Shown here piece by piece: positions 24,967 to 37,300 of a stretch of 64,000 nucleotides of DNA. The notes beneath the pieces are model-generated. The model had not been told where the DNA came from and searched no databases. It saw nothing but the letters and a program-made list of their open reading frames with translations. Position 1 is the first letter of the stretch; every line of letters begins with the position of its first letter. The DNA comes from Magnolia sinica (taxonomy: Eukaryota; Streptophyta; Magnoliopsida; Magnoliales; Magnoliaceae), in assembly GCF_029962835.1 (NCBI RefSeq), contig NC_080589.1, positions 22,643,586 to 22,707,585 on the forward strand, read 5' to 3'. Made by a program: the position numbers and the translations under genes.

Positions 24967-27900
24967 TGCTCACCTACTCACCGGTTCGTAGCTAGTTTCA
25001 TGTGAACCTCAACATCATTTGTTGGATCTGGCAGACGGATGAGATTAAAAGAGGTTTGGCGGGCGTGCCTCAAAACACTCGGTAAGACTCGCGATCTCCC
25101 AATTTCATTGCCGAATTTACCAGTATCTCTTTAGCTTTCCCTCTTTGCCTTCACTCGAAAACGAAAACTGTTTGCGGTGATTTGAATGTTAATTGAGTGG
25201 TGATCAGTGTTCGAATTATCTTCGATATTATCTTTATCTCTAGCTCAGCGATACCGATAACACTAGTAACGATACTGATAATGTTGGTGGTATCAGAAAT
25301 TCTAGGTATTAGCAATGTATCACTAAGTATCGCCAATGTATCAATATCGCTAATGTAATCTTCATTATTTTCAACTATGTAAATTCTAGGTATCACTTGT
25401 ATTGCGAATGCATCAATATTGTCAATGTATCGCCAATATTTTCGACTATGTAAATTCTAGGTAATGCTTATATCATAAGTGTATCGACGATATTTCAATA
25501 ATATCGCCAACGTATTGATATCATCAGAATTTTGTTTATTAGAAAATTTTTTATTTCATAATTTTTTCGTGGGCACATGGTTGTATATAGTGTTCAATTT
25601 GTCATTGATAATATTAATAATATCTTGATATTATTGATATCGCAACACGCGCGATATTGAGACCACAATCTTTCGTTTCCTTTCCAATTGTTGATGATTT
25701 CTTGGTGAAATATCATGTGTTGTTGATATTTTGCAATATCAATGGATGTTTGGACTGATTTCTTATAACAACACATGCTTTTAAGGCCTCATTAAATGAA
25801 AACTTGTTATGTATGTATTCTTTTTGCAAGTTTTTATTTTAGTTTATTTCTAAATATGCAAATATCTATATTTTAACGTTTCCTGAAGTTTCGCTAAAAA
25901 TTCCATTGTTTTCCCCGCATTTCCGGTTATCAGCGATATCGATATTGTTTCCGTATCCTTGGCAAGCAAACTTGTAGCGATACCAATACTTCCAACACTG
26001 GTGGTGATGTATTATATCCACTTCGTCCATCCGATTTGCGATATCATTTTAGTATATTAGACCAAAAATGGAGTGGATCCAAAACTCAAGTGTGCTACAT
26101 GAGAGGAAACAATGGGGATTTAGTGACTACCATTGAAACATTCATTTGGCCACAAAAGCTTCTTATCGGGCTAACTTTTTCATGATTTTACTTTGTCTCA
26201 TTATGAATGACCTTTTAAACGGTTTAGATGGCATATAAACATCAACGTGGAGCTCAGGAAGGTTTCTATGGTAGGAAAATCATTCCCTATTTTTCCATCT
26301 TATATGGCCCACTAGAGTTTTGAATCCGCCCCATTTTTGGTAGTATATCTTAAAATGATCTCGCAAAACATATGGACAGAGTGGATTTCTCACAAACATC
26401 ATGGTGGATCCTACATAGCATACCTCGCTACATGCACAGTCAATACGCAATCTGCTTTAAGGAACGTGGATTTCCTGCCAAGCCTTTCGCGGTAAGTTCC
26501 TGCGCCAAATACCTAGGTAGGTCCCACCACCATGTTTTATTTATTTATTTATTTTTATTTTTATTTTTTTAAATCCACTCCGTCCATCCTTTTTTTTAAA
26601 TCTCAATTTAGGATATGAGGTAAAAAATGAGCCGGATCCAATACTCAAGTTGACCAAAAACGTGAGGATTGAACACCCACAATTGAAATATTCGTAGGGT
26701 AATAGAAGTTTTGAATCAATATAATATTTCTTTTCTCAGTTCATCCCAGTAGGAATAACATTAGGAACAGTATGGATGGCATGTAAACATCACTGTCGAC
26801 CCAGAAAGGTTTCAACGGTAGGAATTTCCCTACCCACCTTTTCCTTTAGTGAGGCCCACTTGAGTACTATATCATGCTTACTTTTGGTCTCAAGTCTTAA
26901 AAATAGCTCAAAAAACATATGAATGGGATAAATTTTTCACAAACATTATGATGGCCCCACCTAGTTTCTAGCATGCAACTTCCTGCGAAATCCGGGAGCG
27001 GACTGTGTACAGAGAGGACGCGGATTGCGTCCTACCGCCGCGGAGGACGCAATCCGCGTCCTCTCTGCACACAGTCCGCTCCCGAATTTTGCAGGAAGTT
27101 GCATGCTGGAAACTAGATGGGCATCATGATGTTTGTGAAAAATCTATCCCATTCATCTGTTTTTTGAGCTATTTTTAAGACTTGAGACCAAAACTAAGTA
27201 GGATATAATACTCAAGTGGGCCTCACTGAAGGAAAAGGTGGGTAGGGAAATTCCTACTGTTGAAACCTTCCTGGGTCAACAGTGATGTTTACATGCCATC
27301 CATATTGTTCCTAATGTTATTCCTACTGGGATGAACTGAGAAAACAAATATTATATTGATTCAAAACTTCTGTTGCCCCACGAATATTTCAATTGCGGGC
27401 GTTCAATCCTCACGTTTTTGGTCAACTTGAGTATTGGATCCGACTCATTTTTTTACCTCATATCATACAATTAGCTTTTAAAAAAAGGATGGACGGAGTG
27501 GATTTTTAAAAAAACATGGTGGTGGGACCTACCTAGGTTTCCGGCGCAAGAACTTACCGCGAAGGGCTTGGCAGGAAATTCGCGTCCCCCGAAGCGGATT
27601 GCGTATTGATTGTGCATGTAGCGAGGTATGCTATGTAGGACCCACCATGATAAATGTGAGAAATCCACTCCTTCCATATGTTTTGCGAGATCATTTTAAG
27701 ATATACTACCAAAAATGGGGCGAATTCAAAACTCTAGTGGGCCATATAAGATGGAAAACTAGGGAATGACTTTCCTACCATAGAAACCTTCCTAAGCTCC
27801 ACGTTGATGTTTATGTGCCATCCAAACTGTTTAAAAAGTCATTCATAATGGGATGAAGTAAAATCATGAAAAAGTTAGCATGATAAGAAGCTTTTGTGGC

Positions 27901-28280
27901 CAAATGAATGTTTCAACGGTAGTCGCTAAATCCCCATTGCTTCCTCTCGTGTAGCACACTCGCATTTTGGATCCACTTCCTTTTTGGTCTAATATACTAA
28001 AATGATATCAAAAATTGGATGGATAGGATGGATATAATACATCACCACTCAATCAACATTCAAATCACCGCAAACAGTTTTCATTTTTGAGTGAAGGCAA
28101 AGAGGGAAAGCTAAAGAGATACGGGTAAATTCGGCAATGAAATTGGGAGATTGCAAATATTACTGAGTGTTTTGAGGCATGCCTGCCAAAACCCTTTTAA
28201 TCTCAACCGTCTGCCAAATCCAACGAATGATGTTGAGGTTCACATGAAACTAGCTATGAACAGGTGCATAGGTGAGCATT

Positions 28281-28359
<79 letters not shown>

Positions 28360-31300
28360 TAGCTTGTCTCTAGCACGTGCCAACTTAGCACATGGCACAT
28401 GTGGATGCTTGAAGATAGATAGTGGCATGTGGCACAAGTTTAACATGGGTTTACACCATAAATTATCATCCAGATTATTCTATTGAGCGATTCAAAGCTC
28501 TTTTGGTAACTAAGGGCTATACGTAGACCCATGGACTTAATTATGAAGAGATTTTTTCTCCTGTGGCCAAACTAAACTTTATTCAAGTGTTGCTATCAAT
28601 TGCAGCTAACAGGGATTGGCTTCTTTATTGGTTGGACATCAAGAACACCTTTCTTCATGGGGATTTAGCTGAGGATGTCTTCATGGTGCAACCTCCTAGA
28701 TTCATTGCTCCAAGGGGAGACTGGCAGAGTATGTAGACTTCAGAAAGCGATTTACGTCTTAAAGCAATCCCCGAGGGCGTAGTTTGACAAATTTAGTAAG
28801 GTGTTGCTTACTTATGGCTTCTATCAAAGTAAGGTTTATCACTTGGTTTTCATGAAACACGGTGATAAGGGCATGATAGCATTGGTTGTATATGTTGATG
28901 ATATCGTCATTACAGGGAGCAGCAAATCTGGCATCCTTGAGCTCAAGAAGTATCTCCAAAAGCATGTTCAGAAAGGATCTGGGGTTGCTTCTACTTCTTG
29001 TGGATTGAAGTTGTTAGATCGAAGTCTAGGATTAACCTTTCTCGAAGGAAGTACGTTCTTGATTTGCTAAAGGAGACCGACATGCTTGGGTGTAGATTAA
29101 CTGATACACCTATAAAGACTCGTGGAAAGTTATTGGATGATTAGGGAGAGTTGTTTGATGATCCAAGTAAATATAGGGGGATGGTTGGAAAGTTGATATA
29201 TCTCACAGTCACTCAGCCAAATATTGCCTTCTGAATTAGCGTTGTGAGTAGATACATGCACCAGCCAAGTATTCCACATTGGGAGGTAATCATCAAGATT
29301 CTCAGATATTTGAAGAAAGCACCTAGCCAGGGGATCTTATATCGGGCTAATGGTCATCTTCATATAAAGGCATTTGATGATGCTAATTGGGCAAGTTCCA
29401 TCATGGATAGGCAGTCTACTTTAGGATACTGTACTTTTGTTGGAGAAAATCCAGTCACTTGGAAGAGTAAGAAGTAGAATGTCGGGGCTCGTTCCAGTGC
29501 AGAGTCCGAGTACAAAGCCATGGGTCATGCTGTTTGTGAGCCGTTATGGCTCAATTCCTTATTATAAGAGCTTCATTTATTTGCAAGTGGTACTATGATG
29601 CACTATTATGATAATCAAGCAGAGGCCCACAGTGCAACTAATCCAGTCTTCCATGAGAAGATTAAGCATATAGAGGTTGATAACCATTTTATCCGAAAGA
29701 AATTTACTTCCAATGAGATTACCACAGGCTATATTTGGTCCAAGTTACATGTTGCAGATATCTTTACTAAGGCCTCACTATATGCCTAGTTTTCTTTTCT
29801 TAGTTCCAAGCTGGGCAAGACCGATATCTACGCTCCAACTTGAGGGGGAGTGTTAGAAAGAGGGAATATTGTATTTTTGGGTGGTCCTGCAAACTATCAT
29901 ATCTATTATTTTATTAATATAAATAGTGGAGAAGAGAAAAGCCCTAATCTTGATTTTCCATCTAATTAAGATTGTTAACAAAAGTTGAATTGTGGCACAT
30001 GTGGTACATGTGAGGTGCTTGAAGGTATATGGTGTCACATGTGGCACAAGACATGCATTTGGCACATTTGACACATAGGCACTAAAAGTAGATGGCAGCA
30101 TTTGAAGCATTGGCACCAATGACACATGGCATATTAGGAGTAATTGAAAATGGATGATGGCACATGTGGCACATGTGGCACATTCATATGTGGAGTGCAT
30201 TACATATGTGAGGTGCAAGATAAGATGAATGGTGGTATTTGTGGTACAAAGCTTAGCGGCTGGTAGCAAACTCTGGATGTTTGGTCTTTTCCCAATAGAT
30301 TGGATGTTGATCTCTCATCAGCTGGACAACCTGGCCTGATTATGTTGCTTTTTTCAGCTTTCTGTTTTGTTGCCTTCTAGGCCGTGTTTCAAGTTGTATA
30401 GGTTTCTAGGTTTTGGGTTCAGCTCTTTCTGTTAAACACTTTTTTTTTTTTAAAATTGTTTGTGGTTTGCTTTTGTGCTTTAATAATATTTTTAATCTTT
30501 AAAAAAAGACCTTTAGGCCAATACAAGTATCGGTTTTGACGGGCACTGATACGCCCATTGAAACCGATATGACACATCATGGTGGGGCTAGCCCACCCAG
30601 ATTGAGTATGATAAAACTCATGGTTTACTCCTAGATGGGTACAAGTGTTCAGTAGAGTCATTGATGCATAGCATCCTAAGATTTTCCAGAGGTTATCGAT
30701 CTAGTCCACCTTTGCATCATAAATAGTAATGTGCTGTCCGCAAACTGAAAATGAGATGTGATGGGGCCGGACTAGCAACACGGAAGCCCGATATAAGTCC
30801 CACCTCTTAACCCTTGGTGAGCATCCTGCTAAGCACTTATGCTATAACTATAAATAAAATGGGGGATAATGGGTCCCCTTGCCTTAGACCCCTCGATGCC
30901 TTGAAAAATCCTTTTGGTGTTCCGTTGATTAGAATTGAAAAAGATGCAGATGACATGCATACCCTCATCCAATTTACCCATTTGGCTCTGTACCCAATTT
31001 GTCTCAACATATATTCCAAGAAGCCCCAGTCAACATGGTCGTGTGCTTTTTCTATGTCGAGCTTGCATACCACGTCACCTCTTCTCTCCTTATGTCGAGA
31101 GTCGATACATTCATGGGCTAAGAGTACATTGTCTAATATTTGCCTGTTTGTAATGAAGGCACTTTGGTTTTCCACAATGACTGAAGATAGTACTCTTCTG
31201 AATCTGCTTGCTAACACTTTAGCCAGGATTTTGTATGGCCTTCCAATGAGGCTAATAGGCCTATAGTCTCCAAACGATACTGCTCCTTCCTTTTTAGGAA

Positions 31301-34300
31301 TAAGGACAATGAAAGTAACCCCCATACCGTTAGGACTTAGGAATGCAGCCCCTGTCATAGAATTCCTGGATGAAATCAACCACATCTTTCTGCACTGTCC
31401 TAGAACATTTGGAAGAAGAAAATAGGAAAACCATCTGGCCCAGATGTCTTGTCATTTCCCAACGCATCAATAGCCTCCTCAGTCTCCTCTTGTGAAAACG
31501 GTCTTTCCAAGGAGATCTTATCTTCTTCCGATATTTGCTAGAAGTCTAGATTGTCCAGGCTTGGACACATCCAAACTTCCCTTGATAGTAGATTAGCATA
31601 GAAATCAACCGCGGCTTCGCATATTTGATCCTTGTCGTATAAGGTGGTACCATTAATTAAGATTCTGCGAACGTGATTATTTCTAGCTTGTGCACTTGCT
31701 ATACGATGAAAGAAAGAGGTATTTCTGTCACTTTTTTTTTTTTTAATTTTTTTTATTTTTGAATTTAAATTCCATAGTATATATTTCTAAAACGGAAGGG
31801 GATTTACAGAGGCTTTGAGTGGGCATCAGCCACATCACAAAATGATTGATACCTCATCTATCGTGTAGAGAGCTGGAGCTAAATCTCCCTCAAGTAACCT
31901 AAGCCTACCTTATCCAAAAACAGAAAGCCTACCGTATCGTGTATTTCTGTCACCTTCTTTGAACCATATGACTCTTGATCTTTGCCTCCACAATATTTCT
32001 TCTTGTTGAAGGAATCTAGTAACTTCAGTAGAAAGAGCAAGTCGTCTAGATTGGTCTTCTGCAGATAGAGACCAAATTGTCTGGACTGGTCTTCTGCAGA
32101 TAGAGATTCTGCTTCTTCTTTGATGTTTGTCATGAAGCTCACTTATTATGGTGTTAACCTTTTCTGCTCCATTGCTGAAAACTTCCTTCTTCCATGCTGT
32201 CAATTTGGCCTTGTAATTTCATTTTCTAGAATAATTTGTTGTCGGCTGATCCCGCAACTACGAACTTGCGCCACCATTCTTTTACCAACTCTGTGAAATT
32301 GTCGACTTCCATCCATGCGAGCTCGAATCGGAATGGTTTAGGACCCCAGCTATCTTCCTTGACTTTGAGAAGGATCAAACAGTGATCTAAAGTTGTCTGA
32401 GGAAGAGCTTGAAGAGAAGCCATATGGTAATCGTCGGCCCAGTCTAAGGAAGGATATCACGAATCTGTCCGAGAATGATCCAATGTGGCAGTCCTCCGAG
32501 TTCCATTAATCTTTATTCCATGTGACTAGAACACCTCCAGCAGAGCCTTCTGCATTCAAAGCTAACCATACTAGGTTTTTGATTCCCCAAACAGAGTGAA
32601 GGATATTATCATCAAAAACATCTTTGTTTCTTGCAGTGCCAGAATCTGAATTTTGTATTTTTTACATACCTCTTTTAGTTGACCGCGTTTATCGAGATTC
32701 CCCATACCTCTGATGTTCTAGCAAAGTATCTTCATTGATGAACTTGTCAGGGTTCCCTCCCCTTTCAACTGTCGCAACTTTTACTGACAATATCAAAGAT
32801 AGCTGGCCTTCCGAGACTCATCAGTTCCCTCCAGCCCTAGGGAACTTAGGCTTAAATTTTTGTCTACTAATCTCCCTCGCCTTTTGCTTACTTCTTTCCT
32901 CAACAAATTTCATGAAAGCTTGCACGTCGTCATCTTCTGCTCTGAATGACAAGCTAATAGATTTCCCCACATGGCCAAGCATGTCCTTATACCATTCCTT
33001 TTCAACTTCTGCCAGAGGGACGGAAACCTGGGAATCCAGCATTTCATCGAGGAAAAAAGGAGAAGACGGGTTGCTAGCTTGGATTGGAATCTCCCTGGCT
33101 GTTTGAAGGGGAGTGACATCCAGCGCATTGTTGAAAACCTCAAAATTGGTGTTTTCATCATGGATAAGGCTCAAGTCCCCCTCTAGGTGAGATCTGTCAC
33201 TGATCTGAATAACCATTTGTGTGCCTGGAGAGGATGCCCAGATTTCTAAACAAGAAGAGTGGTCGAAAGGACCAGAACTCAAAGGGAGGAGAGGAGAGTA
33301 GCAACCTGGGGTGAGAGAAGTGGTTTCTATGCTAGACAGCCGATCTGGAGCTTGAAGAAATACTCCATCATTTCAAAACACAGTGTCAAGATCTATACTT
33401 TAGGTGGAACATGTGCTAGAGATGGCATGAGTGCCATATCATGGTGGAACTCACATGTGCTTGGTCTTTGTAGTCGAGTGAGAGGTTTGGGAGACATGTC
33501 TCGTTGATTTCAGTAAGGTAAACAGGTGTAGTGCTAGGATGGTGAGATGGGGACAAGGAAGGCTGTAGACTGACGTCGCAGATGAAGCTTGCTTGCGAAT
33601 TGGCCTCGGCATTAGCGAAAGGACCTCATTTTCTTTGATATCGAAGCCAGTAAACAAGGCAAAGCCTCCTTCCGAGCCATCAGCTCGAGTACGAGCCGAA
33701 CCTCTACAAGGATAGAATTGGCTTTGGATACGTTGTTGTCGACAGATACCTGAGGTATGTGTCCTCCCAAGCCTACCGGATGAAGCATTTGTTGCCACGA
33801 ATCTCCTCCAGAGATGTTGACTTGTGCAGGTGTACTGCAAGTGCACTAAAGCCAAGCACCTTCTTCACCTTCATCACCCTTATCCGCAACAACTGAGATG
33901 ACTCAGCCCTTCCTCCTCTTCCATTCTTCGCCCCATCTACAAGGAACTCCCCAGCTGAATTCTCTTATAAGCCCCACCACCACTTTCTCCTCTCCAATCC
34001 ATAGATCGATCGATTTTGGATATATCCGGACACATCTTCTTCTTACACAAATCCTTGCAGCGCTGATGTCTTCGTTGTTAATGGTGTTTGGGTTTAGCGC
34101 TATGATATCTCCAAGGCAAGATCTGAGAGCCCTAAAAACCTCTTCTACCTAAAGTATGAGTGGGTTCCCCATAACAATACCATACATTACTCTCTCCAAA
34201 CATAGATTTTTCTACCCATCTATGGACCTCCAAGACAGGGCCATCGTTGAACGAGGCAGCCACTGCAATCGCTAATATACATCTGCATCGGTCCTTAACA

Positions 34301-37300
34301 ATACCCAGAGCTTGACCTCCCCAAGAGGATTGAAAATACAATCCTCATCCTTAAGCTTGCAGCAGGCTACCAACTTTTGATTTCCGAGATGGAAGCACCT
34401 ATTCTAAAGATGACTAAAAGTGCATTTGCAAACTAACTCCGGGTTCTCTTCAATATGTCGGAATCACTGTTTTAAATATCGACGATATCGGCCGATATAT
34501 CCCACATGTATCTTGTATCCCACCTTTGCGATACGAAACGCAAAAGTAGTGAGATATATTCCACATGTTCGATCTAGTGAGCATTTTCGAATTTCGATGC
34601 TCTTATTTTCTATAATTCATGTTGAATTAGTGTCAAATTGTTACAAATTCATGATTTTTCATTTTCTGCATGAAAAATCATGGATTGGGAGCTTCTATTT
34701 CGAGATTTGGAGGAGATGGGCCGAGTTGTGAAAAGTTGAAAAAAAAATCAAAATTTTCCAATTTCTTACAAATCGTTTGCAGTCTTTGTGTTCGAACATC
34801 ACATTAAAAATGTTTGTAACCTAATTTAGTGATTCTTCTTTTGCTTTTGAATGTATTGCTTGTGTTTCCACACGCCTTCTTACATTTATAAATTATATGA
34901 ATAGACATTGAATATACTTGCATCAATTCAGTTAGACAACGCATAGATTAGGACCCCGTACAAAGAAAACCTATTATGTGTACTTGTTTTTTGTAATGTT
35001 TTGATTTATAAGTGTGTATTGATGTCTTTTTAAACAATCACCGAAGTTTCATCAAAATATTCAACCAATTTCCCAATGTTTACCCATGTTTCGAACAACA
35101 GCGATACATTGCACAATACAACCAATATATCCCATGTGATAACCGATACGTATTCGTATCCCAAGAAAGCGATACATAACACGATACCGATATTTCGAAC
35201 ACTGGTCGGAATTTACTTTCACTACCCAATTCCCTGCCATGTTTTCATTCCATGCCCGAACAGTGAAATCACTACGGGACACTGAAGGTCTAGAAACTTC
35301 CACCTCCTCTTAACCATGCATCGGTTGTCCTTCCACTGCTTCCAAAAAGGATTTAGGAATCCATATAGGTTTGAGCCTGCCCCTCTCAATTGGATCTCTT
35401 TCCCCAGAGATAACCCCTCTTCGATTTGAAACCCCCTTGCAAATCTGGATTTGGAGTTCCAACCAACTCCTTGTTTCCGGCACGGGGCATGTCTGTCACC
35501 TTTATCGGTCCAAAGCAAGCTCTCTGCACAACTAGAGTTCTTCCGTCAAATATTTGGTTGTTAATCTCGCGAACCGCCCTACCTAATTCTTCCTCGGTTT
35601 GCATTCTTATGAATGGGAAGCCCCTCGAAGTTTTTCTTTGTCTATCCCTCGGGATAACTAACTCCATAACTTTGCCAAATCTCCGGAAGGCTCAGAGAAT
35701 ATGATTGGCACTCCAATGATGGGGGGAATTCTCCACGAATATTGTTAGAAAGTTTTAATGCAACAGATCTTCTGGTCCAACTATGAATCTCTTTTTTCTG
35801 GATATCGTGGTCCACCCATCTCTTTGGTTCTCTTCTCCGAGGAGGTTTCCTGCAATTGCTTCGAATTTTTGCTTTCCTTTATCCTCGAGAATGAACCACC
35901 AACCCAATTCATGATGTTGGGATGAAGAGTCGACTGTATGATTTGGAAATGATGTATAAATCTTCTCCTTGATTTCCAGATTTCTCCAACGATGCGCCAT
36001 CTTCTGTGCAACTTAGAGATGCATCGTCGATACCTGGAATTTCTGATACTAGTAGTGTCATCAATATTGCTACCGATGTTATCAGTATCGCTGAGCCGGA
36101 GATATGGATAATATTAGGGATATTTCGGTAATATCGGGGATACTTTGAACAATGGTCATGTATAAAGTCAAAATCATACTGTAAGTTCCTAATGAGGCCT
36201 TCAAAAAGATGTTTTATGAGTTTTCATCATTATAAAAAGAATCAAATAAAGCTTTGAGTTTAAAATCACATAATGAAACTCTGGGAAAACAATTTGAATT
36301 TAAGTTATGTGGATAAAATAAAATAAGTATACATTTGTAAGTTAGAGTCAAATTCTAAACACCATTAATACAATAAAAACGGTAAATATGATTACAAATA
36401 TCCATAATAGATTCCCGATAAGTCACGGATCAATTTGGTGTTTTGACAACACATAAGAAAGCTCCACAATTTTCTCTTATGGAATTTTATTTTTTTTTGA
36501 CACATTTAAAAAGATTCTTAAAGCCCCTACAAATTTAAAAACATCAAATGGAAGCCCAATAAAATTTAAAAAAGAAGAGAACAAGTAAAACTTGAATCAT
36601 AAATCGGGAGTTGAATACTAAATTGTAGATTCAAATTATAGAATCATAGGATTCATCCAGAAAGGGATTCAAAAGTGGGATTCAAATTGTTTTGCTTACG
36701 ATTCGACTAACACCGTATAGCAATTCGTAATTCATATATTGTTGGATTTTGACAACAATGCTTAGTGCACACGTGGGGTTCAACAGACCTATTTGCAAAA
36801 AGTGAATTATCACACACAGTTAGCCCGATGATACTTGTCGTGCAAATCTTTCCCTCCACGTGCCATTTGTCTGGGACATTCGACCCCTGTAAACAATAGG
36901 CCCCACAACAAAAACCATTTTTCTTGAGAATGGGGTACATACAATTATTAGGTGAACCATACCTTTGAGTAAGACTGTTGGTTCTACATTAAGTCAAAAT
37001 GCGTAGTTCACCTTTGCATGGTGTGGATGTCTTACTCAAGGGGCATGTTGGTGGGAAAAATGTTTTTGTATGGAAATTAATCATACAAAATATGTGCCCT
37101 TAGTCTTGTTCTAAAAACAGGACCAACTTGTGTCGCCATTTTAAAGTGATTTTTCCTCTAGAGGCACTTAGAACTGCTCCAAGACAAATGTAAGTATTTA
37201 AATATCAGCACTAGTGTGATAAGAAAGAACATGATAATAGATATAAGTGACTGAGGATGCAGCGAAGTGTAAATTATACATACCCTTGTTGAATCTTGTA

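Larger units (their letters stand above)
30690..36015 (-). mobile_element. L1-type LINE, degenerate, with two insertions
   Basis: Both LINE reading frames are recognisable on the minus strand: ORF1 with an RNA-recognition-motif-like domain (about 35390-35670), and ORF2 with endonuclease remnants (about 32230-32740) and reverse transcriptase (30690-31500). A hAT MITE (34465-35204) splits ORF1 and a SINE-like retroposon (31732-31940) splits ORF2. The 3' end, including the RT active-site region, is eroded or lost, so it is 3'-truncated as well as mutated. It lies in a MIRO intron in the same orientation as the gene. Confidence 0.85.
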
